A DNA stretch of 64,000 bases, taken from contig OZ018417.1 in assembly GCA_963969595.1 (NCBI GenBank), positions 2,544,501-2,608,500 on the forward strand. The letters run 5' to 3'. Under the pieces are notes generated by a model. It did not search any database. It was not told the origin of the DNA and saw only the letters and a list, made by a program, of their open reading frames with translations. Within the stretch, counting starts at the first letter, position 1; every line of letters starts with the position of its first letter. The DNA is from Neckera pumila (taxonomy: Eukaryota; Streptophyta; Bryopsida; Hypnales; Neckeraceae). Shown piece by piece: positions 45,405-54,356 of this stretch. Position numbers and translations under genes: made by a program.

Positions 45405-46407
45405 TTGTTAGGTTCTAACTCCTAAGGAACAAACTCCATAGTATGATTTAACTTGTCTCACCAAATGTTGAAAAGTGAATTGATCAAACTTGTTTGACGG
45501 TAGCCTTTTATTTCACTATAATTCCTAAAGTTTCTTTGTGTTGGAAGGCCTTTAAGTGCTTAGTAATACTAGTCACAAAGGCAAGGCCCAATATCTTATT
45601 AATATTTATATTTTAGAAAATCTAATTTTAAAGAAGAGCCTAAAGAAGTATAGACTGATTCAAAATTCAAAGTTTCAACATGAAGTCAGTGCAACCTCTA
45701 ATATGTAGATGACTAACAAATAAAAACTCAAGTATCATTCTCATTACTGCTTGTATGTCATTCATCCTAATTATTGGAGGTACTTTATGAAGTTGTTGTA
45801 AATCTGTAGTATATAATGGTTGGATTTGGTGTTAATAGAGTATATGTTTTTCTATGGGTTTAGGGTAAGTGGTTGACTATGCCAACATTGCATTGATTCT
45901 AGCTAAAAACAGGATTTGCAAAAATGAAATCATACATTTTAACAACCAGAGAAGCTTGTTAAATCACCATATAAAAAAAAACTTTCTTCAAATCCATTGT
46001 AGCCAAATTATTAAAACAAAAATTATATTGTACTTGTAATTGAATTTAGAATGAATTTAGAATTTTTCGTTTAGAAATTATAAAAGCAAATTTCAGGGTA
46101 CCTCCAAGGGTTGTGAAACAGCCCTTGATAGGCATGAAATTTCCTCTAATGTGGTCCCTTTGCTCCAATTTCATCGCAAAGAAATCAAAATATAATTTTT
46201 TATAGGGTTTTTATTCTGCCTTATTAGTTGCTTTTTTGACTTTGGGTGGCATAACCTTTGCTCCTAGGCACCAATTGAAAAAAAATTGTAATTTAGAAAG
46301 CTAATGTGATTTCCTATTTTTCAAAAAAAATTCAAAAGTTCAGGTCACACGAGCCTGCCCTAAATTCCAAGTGTCCCCCGAGGGGACTTTGGGCCTTTAG
46401 GGGTTAA
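45405..46407 (-). mobile_element. Possible TTAA-type element, degenerate
   Basis: The right end (CCCCGAGGGGACTTTGGGCC then TTTAGGGGTTAA at 46407) matches, inverted, the left end of the element at 58218. It includes the paired CCCCTTGGGGG-like block. The left limit is a guess from a degenerate TAACTCCTAAGGAAC at about 45412. Confidence 0.35.
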
Positions 46408-46411
46408 GATC

Positions 46412-47060
46412 TCCCAGACTGTGCGTCCCCCGGTCGCGTGATTGGTACCATCGGAAAGCGCTCGGCAAGGAGGGATGTACAAACTTTATTTTGTGACATT
46501 TGGATCTATAGTGTGAAACTTATTAAATTTTGAAGATTCTTATATGAATAAAATAAGTTCTCCTTTTGTATTGGTTGTAGCAAAGACACAGGGTATACTA
46601 TTATCCAAAAAATTTGGAAGCCTTTAATCCATCCATTCCATCCATCTATTAAGTTAGGTGGTTTGTCTGTTTTGTTTTATTGTGTTTGTTTGTTTGTTTA
46701 TTAGTTATGTTGTGATCTTTTGGATTGTGCATCTCCTAGTTGTATGCTTGGTATGGTCGGAAAGCCCTCGGCAAGGAAGGATGCATGGGCTTTGTTTTGT
46801 AGCGTTTGAACCTACTGTGGAAAAGTTATTGAATTTAAAAAAAAAATTGGCTTAAAAATTAGAAAGTTATTTTATTTTTATTTTGGATACTGCAATGTCA
46901 TAGGGCACTTTATTTTGACTGTGGCAACGACATAGGGCACACTATCATTTGAAAGTTAATGAATTTTGAAGGTTTTATGAATAAAAAAAATTAGAAAATT
47001 ACTTTTGCTTTTGTTTTAGTTTAGTTGTGGCAACGGTGGCAGGGCATACTACTGTAGTGT
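46412..47060 (+). repeat. Dispersed repeat family F, tandem copies 2 and 3
   Basis: Two direct F units: 46412-46600 (TGTGCGTCCCCCGGTCGCGT, GGTACCATCGGAAAGCGCTC) and 46690-47060 (preceded by a short TTTG run; GGTATGGTCGGAAAGCCCTC). Both share the GGCAAGGANGGATGNA motif, the AGTTATTGAATTT word and a CAGGGCACACT-type 3' block. Confidence 0.55.
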
Positions 47061-47959
47061 TTTTTTATTGTTTAAAGAGTTCGTGCTTGAAAGTTTAACA
47101 TAAAAGACAGAGCTTTACAATTGTACCATTTTTTGTTCAAGGTAATCTAGTGGTCATCACAAACGTATTGCCATAGAATGGCGCTGCCCTTCCGTGGTGA
47201 TCCAATGACAATATTGTAATATTAAAAGACTTCAAAAGCACTTGTTCATCCATATTTTTCTTCTTGACCTTTCATGGTGGGTTATGAAGAATTTTCAATT
47301 GAATTTGTAGTCTTGCAAGTGTTTGTCTTCACATAAACAAGAAGTTAGTAAAAATAAAAGGATCATAGAATATGTTATTTTAGTGTATTTTGGGAGGTTG
47401 TTGCTCTTTGCTCTAAATCTAAAATTTCTCCACAAAAATGATATTTTTTGAACTTGAGTCCAATCAACAAAATGAAGGTCATCTTCTCTAGACTCTACTC
47501 CAATTTGAGTTTTGGAAAAATTTCTAATAGAATATTTTATTGCAATTTGAACTTTGGATGTATTTTCGATGTTTATTATTTTCTAATTATAGAATGATAC
47601 AGAAATTGCATTTACACCATATTGATTGTCATTGTAACATACACACAATCACACATGGTGAAATTTTCAAACTTTTTGAAATAATTTTCTATTTGATGTG
47701 ATTTTTCTTCACTTTTTCTTCAAAAATTCTCAAAAAATCAATTTTCCACAAAAAAATCAATTTTTTTTTGTGAGGTACAGAAAACATGTATTTTCATCTT
47801 TGAAAAATAAATATAAAAATTTCCATACATATCTAGTTGCAAAATGGTAGCTAAATGAGTGATGGACAGTGAGGTTTGAAATCAATGGTCATGGGTACGT
47901 CATTTAAGGGTTAGTCAATAAAGGTCGGGGAAAAGGTGATTTTCAGTGACGACTAGCTA
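47061..47959. other. AT-rich spacer, nothing recognised
   Basis: No long frame, inverted repeat or family match supported. Confidence 0.45.
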
Positions 47960-48385
47960 CAAGGTTCACCAAAAAAGTCTAGCCTGATATGAAGTTGTCG
48001 GTACAGGAAACGCGTTTCGATCATGGCAATTGAAATGTTTAAAAGTCTTGCGTGGGAGCACGTATTGGTAGGAGTACAACTTGGAACCCGAATTTATTCG
48101 ATCCTTAACGTGCACCGCAGTCTCAGTGTAGACCTTTACGACGACATTTGAGGACTTTGATAGATACTGGAACCAGGAATTATTGTAAAGAAGTCTTACA
48201 ACCTTTATGTATGCAACTTGTATTCTATTAAGTGCAAAAAATCGTGATTTCAATTCATCATTCAGTGTTATTTTTCATCCGTTTGTGCTTATGAAACCCG
48301 AATGACTTCCCCTCAGCTTCTCATTCAATTATGAAGCTTTGCAGGTTGAGAAAACGTTTTCGATGGGAATGCATGCAATGCAATG

Positions 48386-48449
48386 TCAATCGTTATGGCA
48401 AATTTCATTAAAATGGCATGTCAATTGTTATGGCAAATTTCATTAAAAT
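48386..48449 (+). repeat. Short tandem duplication at MITE edge
   Basis: ATGTCAATCGTTATGGCAAA and a second ATGTCAATTGTTATGGCAAA occur about 31 bp apart, both continuing TTTCATTAAAATGGC. This duplicates the outer part of the left inverted repeat of the MITE at 48431. Confidence 0.7.
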
Positions 48450-48761
48450 GGCGGTATTCCCAGTGCCATATTTTCCTTGTGTCATATTCCTTCCGCCATT
48501 TTTTTAGACCGTCCGCTCTGAACATTTAGAATTGGTATAGATTCTAGACATCTAAGACTGTTGTAGATTTCAAACATCTAAGAACTATATAGATTTTAGA
48601 CTGACTGTTCTAAAAAATCTAGGATTGGTATAGATTTTAGATATCTAGGAAAGGTGTAGATATTTAAAATCTACCACTATTGTAGATTTCAGAACGGCCG
48701 TTCTGAACTGACATAACGTGCCATTGTAATGGAATGCCGCCATTTTAACGAAACTCACCAT
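48431..48761. mobile_element. MITE family A, copy 1 (AAAATGGCGG ends)
   Basis: About 330 bp with terminal inverted repeats including CATTAAAATGGCGGTATTCC on the left and its inverse on the right (GGAATGCCGCCATTTTAACG). The interior has repeated TATAGATTYTAGA and CATCTAAGA words. Collinear with 51222-51551. Outer limits approximate. Confidence 0.75.
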
Positions 48762-48918
48762 CGTTGTAATATAGCACATTTATGTTATACAGTCTAAATC
48801 TATATTGGGACATATGTTCGCACTGCAGCTCTTTGAAATAAGTAGGCCTGATTTCAGGTTACGAGTGCATATTCATCGCTGCACCAATTCATACTTTTGC
48901 ACGCACACGTGCATATAT

Positions 48919-49179
48919 CACTGGAAACTTCTGCCACTTTATGCCGGACCTTAAGGGGGGCCTAATGTGCATCTCTGGTTCGGGCTGAGGTTCGGAAGAC
49001 CGCAGGAACCTGAGTTCCGCGCACTTTTAGCGTCAATTGAGGCCTAATGCGTACAAAAATGGGCCTAAAGGGGAGCAAAAGTTTCGCACCCCCCACCTTG
49101 GATTTGTACAAAAATGGGCCAAAAGGGGGGCTAACTCTTCACGAGTTAGCCCAGCATAAAGTCTTCAAAGTTCCCAGTG
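48919..49179. mobile_element. MITE family G, copy 1 (CACTGGGAAC ends), 261 bp
   Basis: Ends CACTGGAAACTT and AAGTTCCCAGTG-like, flanked by TAT on both sides (49180-49182 on the right). The unoccupied site is seen in the tandem gene copy near 50400 (GGCACATTTCGG). The 3-bp duplication and CACTG tips fit the CACTA superfamily. Nearly identical to 52606-52868. Confidence 0.82.
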
Positions 49180-49919
49180 TATTTCGACAACGGTGAGACT
49201 GAAGCCAGCAGCCTGGCCAATATTCGTAGACGGGTGCCAGCCAATGATCGATGTGCTTGTCCGCAGTAACTAAGACCAAGAGAAGAAAACTATTTCAAGC
49301 TGATCGATCGATTTCTAGAAGTGAACGCTTCAATGATATTTGGAGATCTGACTTTCGAAAGGTATGTAAATTTTGGTAAATTTCACCAGGTTCGAGAGCA
49401 AGTTCGAGTGGATTTTAGAACGTTCTTTAACCTATATCAGCCTCGGAGCTTAAATTTTTTTAGGATAGGTGTACTGTAGATCTGATATTTCCGATGCTTG
49501 TCCTAAATAGATTTTGTTCTGGCTCGAGTCCTCTAAGCCGTCCTCTAAGCCGCTTTAATGCTGATGACCCCTACGTTTAATATATGAGTTGCGTACCTCG
49601 GGATGAACCTCACTAAAGCAAATTGTTCATCACTTTGGAATTTGGAAAGCTTAGGGGTTAAACTTTCCTTGTGAAATGTCTTCAAGTTTACACCGTATAG
49701 ACTTCTCGTGCCAACGAAATCAACAATATATTAAAGCTCGAAGAATTTTCCTTGAAAACTGTATTTAACTCCTTGAATTTGTCGAAACACCGACTTCTTC
49801 ACAAACTCGAAATTACTGTCAAACTTCCTTTGGCCACATATGCGACTGGAACAAAAATCAAGGCGGAAGTATAGGGCGTCGAAAGATAATTTTTCAGTGC
49901 CGAGTGCCGACTGCCCGAC

Positions 49920-50870
49920 TACAGCCACGCTGCCACGGGGTTCACCAAAATCAGGAATGTAAGTTGTCTGTACACGAAACGCCTTTCGATCACCGAATTA
50001 ATAATGTTAAGGCTATATACACTGATGGGGGGGGGACACTGCCTGGTTTCATAATGTGATGCAGAGAACAATTTCTAGTTTCTAAGGTGCCCCCAAAATA
50101 ATAAAAACAAATACACTGCTGCACTAGTAGGACCAAAGCTCGGAACCCAAATTTAGACGATCCTTAACTTGCACAGCACTCTCAATGTACAGACATTTAC
50201 GACGACACTTGAGGCCTTTAATCCTGTAGCCAGGAATAGTATTATTCTTACAACCTCGATCTAGACAACATATAAATGTGAATTCGGACTTAAGTTCGTA
50301 CTGCAGATCTTTGATTTCAGTAGGCTCCGATGTCAGGTTAAGAGTGTACGTTTGCAGTGAACAATTACAGATGCATGGTACCAATGATTTTGAAGGCACA
50401 TTTCGGCAAAGGTGGGACTGAAGCGAGCAGCCAGATCAAATGAATGCTGAGCTTCTAGCTCACTGACGAGTGCCAACCATCCATCAATGTGCTTGTCCGT
50501 AGCAACCAAGGCCAAGAGTAGAATACTAAGTCAAGCGGACTAATCGATTAGCAGACGTGAAAGCTTCAGCTTCACTGAAAATTTGGAATTTTGACTTTTG
50601 AAAGGTACGCAACTTCATATTCGTTCAGTTGATCACTTCATATTCAGCGATTCACGTCCGTCCAAGTCTGTGATGAAAACTTGCAAGTCCGAGTGCTACT
50701 GATCGAAACTAGCTAGATAGGCTTGGTTATTAGTTCCTTAACTGAAGCTTGTCTCATATCTCAGATGCTTGTCCGAAACATCTCCGGTTCTGGCATGAGT
50801 GGAGTCTCAATTAAACCGCTCGATTTCATATTTGAGAGCTCTTTTAACGTCAATTTCATTAAACTGGCTG
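49920..50870 (-). pseudogene. Unknown gene, tandem copy 2, minus strand
   Basis: Better kept copy. A frame at 50333-50515 reads ALVATDKHIDGWLALVSELE then AQHSFDLAARFSPTFAE. A frame at 50124-50399 reads EIKDLQYELKSEFTFICCLD, RIKGLKCRRKCLYIE and VQVKDRLNLGSELW. The two frames overlap, so either an intron lies between or the copy is decayed. Not recognised; no catalytic motif seen. Upstream homology to copy 1 extends to about 50870. Confidence 0.4.
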
Positions 50871-50873
50871 TGA

Positions 50874-51150
50874 TCCATATCCGATCCCTTACTTTACAAC
50901 CTTTCAGAAGGTGTCATTTGAAACATAAGTCCATTCCTATCCTAGATTTAAAACCTTTCTGTACAATCATGCACCGGTGCTAATTTAACAAAATTATCTA
51001 TTTCTCAAATGTAAAATTACTACTACTGAACAGTCTGAACTAACCATAGGTTAAGTTCACTTTCAAATTCTTAGAACTTGCAGCTCCATCTGTTCAGAAT
51101 TTGAAATGAAGTTCTTAAAAGTTAAAGTTGCGTACTAACTATATCATGTA
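50874..51150. repeat. 277-bp tandem duplication, unit 1
   Basis: TCCATATCCGATCCCTTACT to CTATATCATGTA. Unit 2 (51151-51762) is the same length once the MITE and its 5-bp duplication are removed. Not coding as far as can be seen. Confidence 0.85.
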
Positions 51151-51762
51151 TCCATATCCGATCCCTTACTTTGGCACCTTTCAGAAGGTGTCATTTGAAA
51201 CACAAGTCCATTCCTATACTAAAAGCAAATTTCGATAAAATGGCGGTATTCCCAGTGCCATATTTTCCTTGTGCCATATTCCCCGTGCCATTTTTTTAGA
51301 CCGCCCGTTCTGAACATCTAGAACAGATATAGATTCCAGACATCTAAGAATTTTGTAGATTTCAAAAATCTAGGAACAGTATAGATTTCAGACCGACCCT
51401 TCTAAAAAATCTAGGACTCATATAGATGTTAGATATCTAGGACAAGCATAGATTTTTAGAATGTACTACGAATGTAGATTTCAGAATGACCGTCCTGAAC
51501 TGAATAACGTGCCATTGTAATGGAATACCGCCATTTTAACGAAATATGCCATACTAGATTTAAAACCTTTCTGTACAATCATGCATCGGTGCCAGTTTAA
51601 CGAAATTATCCATTTCTCAAATGTAAAATTACTATTACTGAACAGTCTGAACTAACCATAGGTTAAGTTCACTTTCAAATTCTTAGAACTTGCAGCTCCA
51701 TCTGTTCAGAATTTGAAATGAAGTTCTTAAAAGTTAAAGTTGCGTACTAACTATATCATGTA
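51151..51762. repeat. 277-bp tandem duplication, unit 2, carrying a MITE
   Basis: Same 277 bp as unit 1, interrupted by the MITE at 51222-51551. Because unit 1 is uninterrupted, the insertion point and target duplication are defined exactly. It ends 60 bp upstream of the ankyrin gene ATG. Confidence 0.85.
51222..51551. mobile_element. MITE family A, copy 2, 330 bp
   Basis: Flanked by TACTA on both sides (51217-51221 and 51552-51556). The empty site in unit 1 reads TATCCTAGA, so the duplication could also be counted as shorter (TA, CTA or ACTA). Inverted repeats are about 30 bp and contain AAATTTCGATAAAATGGCGG and its inverse. No coding capacity. Confidence 0.82.
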
Positions 51763-51822
51763 TACAGTGTCCCCAGCGTGTAATATAGGAGCTTCGATCC
51801 ATTGTCACCCCCGAGCTGATCG

Positions 51823-53492
51823 ATGGCGTCAATATTACTACCTCCGGATGCAACCCTGGAGGCTTACGCTCACTGTTGCACGGCGTCCCAAATTCAAGAG
51901 CTCTTGACACGCACACCCAGGGAGCGGCTCAGAACGCATGGACACATCGCCGTCGCTCGCGCCATGGAGTTCAACAAGGATTCTCTCGGCGTCATGCGAG
52001 TGTTGCTGGAGCAGCCCGAAATCCAAGTGAACTTGCGTGCATTCGGCGGTGAAGAAGGGAACACCCTCTTGCACTTGGTAGTATACGTGTTGCTGCACGA
52101 TGAAGACGAGAGCGAGGAGAACCGCAAGGGTGCACTGTTACTGATTCTGAAACGGCCTGACTTGGATCCCAACGTGGGGAATAGCAAGGGAGACACTCCA
52201 CTGCACTCCGCCGCGAGAGCTTCATCTGCATCCTGTGTAGACATCCTCCTGGATGATCCACGAGTCAATATAGCAGCCGTGAATTACAACAAGCAAACCG
52301 GTCTCCACGTTACTTGCGACTCGAGCTCGAAAGAGACCAGTGTTAACGTTCAAATTGCACGAAGGATCATCGATTCGGCGACGTCGAAAGTCAGAAGCAT
52401 TTCCCAGTTTCTGAGGAAGCATGATCGGTTCGGCAATACGGGACTCCATTACGCAGCAGCAACGGGTCTTGATGCTTTTTTCGAGGCCGAGAGTTTGGAT
52501 AACAAGCATGAGCTTGCTGTGAAGCAAAACCATCACGGCAACCTCGCTATCCACTTAGCAGCGAAAAATGGTCACCATGAAGTCGTGAAGAGAATGCTGG
52601 GTCTTCACTGGGAACTTTTGCCACTTTATGCCGGACCTAAAGGGGGACCTAATGTGCCTCTCTGGTTCGGGCTGAGGTTCGGAAGACCACAGGAACCTGA
52701 GTTCCGCGCACTTTTAGCGTCAATTGAGGCCTAATGCGTACAAAAATGGGCCAAAAGGGGGAGCAAAAGTTTCGCACCCCCCACCTCGGATTTGTACAAA
52801 AATGGGCCAAAAGGGGGGCCTAACTCTTCACGAGTTAGCCCAGCATAAAGTCTTCAAAGTTCCCAGTGCTTGTCGACGACAGTCACATCAACGAAGTCGT
52901 CCTCAACATCGAAGACCAGGACGGCTTTGGGTTACTGCATCACGCAGTGCTAAGTGGGTGCAAGGAAATCCTCCAACTCTGCATGAGCTATCGTCTCCCA
53001 AAGCTCACCAAGCCCACCAGATATCGATCTACCTTCGACTTCTACATAGACCTTCTAGCTAAGGCTCCTAACAAGAACATCGCCGACTTCTTACTCCAAC
53101 GTTTGAACGACGACGAAACCGTGACGAATTCGAAGGGCAAGAAGGACGACTATCTACCGAATCTCTTGCACTTTGCAGTGTCAGAAAACCGTGAAGCTCT
53201 AGTCCAGCTTATAGTGAAGTGGCATCCCGAGCAAGCCGTGGTCGCCATGCATAAAGCCATGGAGCAGCGAAACGAAACCATTCGGGCAGTGCTGAGGGAC
53301 CACTCTGAAGTGAAGCGGGACTTCGAGAAAATGCGCAAGGCGTACGCTGACTACGTGAAGGCGGCGAATGCGATTCTGGTGGTGTCGGTTTTGATAATAA
53401 CGTTGACCTTTGGCCATTGTTTGACGTCCGTCGAAGCGGCGCAACATCGGAAGGACATTATTGACTTGAAGGAGTTCGGAGGGCCTTTGTAG
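51823..53492 (+). CDS. Ankyrin-repeat protein with PGG-type membrane segment
   Basis: Exon 1 runs 51823-52600 and exon 2 from 52867 to TAG 53490-53492; together 467 codons. The GT (52601)-AG (52866) junction keeps phase. Ankyrin motifs in order: EEGNTLLHLVVYVLL, SKGDTPLHSAARASS, KQTGLHVTC, RFGNTGLHYAAATG, HHGNLAIHLAAKNG, QDGFGLLHHAVLSG, LPNLLHFAVSEN. A hydrophobic helix ANAILVVSVLIITLTFGHC follows near the end, as in plant ankyrin/PGG proteins that sit in membranes and often act in defence or stress signalling. The intron consists of a MITE (52606-52868) plus 5 bp of former exon. If unspliced, the frame ends at 52732-52734 with 303 codons. The donor GTCTTC is weak. A continuation exon may exist at 53973. 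Confidence 0.8.
52606..52868. mobile_element. MITE family G, copy 2, inside ankyrin coding sequence, 263 bp
   Basis: Tips CACTGGGAACTTT and AAAGTTCCCAGTG; inner inverted similarity CTTTATGCCGG versus CCAGCATAAAG. The duplication CTT is exact (52603-52605 and 52869-52871). Taking out the element and one CTT gives an uninterrupted ankyrin frame (LGLVDDSH). The AG of its right tip serves as the predicted 3' splice site. Confidence 0.88.
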
Positions 53493-53540
53493 GTTTATAC
53501 CATGTGGTCTTAAATCTATAGCAGTCCTAGAAAATAGATG

Positions 53541-53574
53541 GAAAAATGGCGGAAGAACATCGCCATTTTAACTA
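53541..53574. mobile_element. MITE family A remnant: tips only
   Basis: AAAAATGGCGG and CGCCATTTTAA separated by 7 nt. Both MITE A inverted repeats are joined with the 300-bp interior lost, and the adjacent AAATAT also matches. It lies about 50 bp downstream of the ankyrin stop. Confidence 0.6.
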
Positions 53575-53972
53575 AATATCCGTTGCACGTTCTCAAATTC
53601 TGAAAGGTGTCAAAGAGTGGTGGCCAAGTATTACCACCAACTCAATGAAATTGACGTTGCAGAGTTCTTAAAAAACGAATATATATAAGTCTGGTGTAGC
53701 TAGGTTTGACTGTTTGAGGTGCCTGATGGAGAACAGGAATAGCTAGAGCCAAATGAATTTGATCGATGAGGTCTTCCCACTTGCATAATTCAACGAATAC
53801 ATGACGATCAGTTTTGTTTTCAAAACTATCGTTTTGGTTCTTTTGATGTACTCAAATATACATTTATTTCGCGTACTAACTTCATTTTACACTGTTTCTT
53901 TTTACATGTGTGTGGCTGACAAACTTGATGAATATTAAAATATCTAACCGTCCCTAGCCTGGGTGTCTGCAG

Positions 53973-54356
53973 TTGAAGCAGTTGCTGTGCAGGACCCGGG
54001 TGCTGATCGTGGCAGCTTCGTATTTTCTTGTGTTGTCCCTCGAGTCGCTGTTCTTCAGCTTCGTGTGCTCGCAGTTCATCGCCCCCAACGTCAATAACCG
54101 GTGCGCTCTTGCGTGTGAAGTGGCCCTGAGCGTGTTCGTGCTTTTCGCCACACTGTTCTTGGGCTTCAACTTCGTCCATTACTGGAGGCATAGAACGAAC
54201 TTAGGTGACAAACAAGTGGGACAAGTGGAACAAGTGGCAACAAGTGGGACAAGTGGCCCGCAAGGGGCCAACAAGTTCACTGAGATGAGTTTACAGTGTG
54301 ATAGAAAAGTGACAATGTGTGATAGAAAAGTGGGACAAACTTGGTGTTTTGTTTGA
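53973..54356 (+). CDS. Possible terminal exon of the ankyrin gene (two membrane helices)
   Basis: Follows CTGTCTGCAG|. Reads KQLLCRTRVLIVAASYFLVL, SLESLFFSFVCSQFIAP and ALACEVALSVFVLFATLFLG, two strong transmembrane stretches expected for the C-terminal half of a PGG-type protein, then a reiterated GQVEQVATSGTSG part from a CAAGTGG microsatellite. GT-AG joining to exon 2 does not keep phase: the only donor, TTT|GTAGGT at 53488, leaves phase 2, while all acceptors are phase 0. The gene may therefore end at 53490 and this exon be lost, or a rarer junction is used. Confidence 0.4.
   Translation: MKQLLCRTRVLIVAASYFLVLSLESLFFSFVCSQFIAPNVNNRCALACEVALSVFVLFATLFLGFNFVHYWRHRTNLGDKQVGQVEQVATSGTSGPQGANKFTEMSLQCDRKVTMCDRKVGQTWCFV

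Larger units (their letters stand above)
47960..49620 (-). pseudogene. Unknown gene fragment, tandem copy 1
   Basis: Minus-strand blocks homologous to 49920-50870 in the same order: a TADKHIDHWLAPVYE segment near 49200-49280, and VVVKVYTETAVHVKDRINSG near 48050-48150. Two MITEs (48431-48761 and 48919-49179) interrupt it and frames are broken. The family is not recognised. The copy at 50 kb keeps longer frames. Confidence 0.45.

Noticed and set aside
52601..52866. Ordinary ancestral ankyrin-gene intron
   Set aside because: The interval is filled by an element with inverted tips, an exact CTT duplication and a second copy at 48919; the empty-site reconstruction is in frame, so the intron is secondary.
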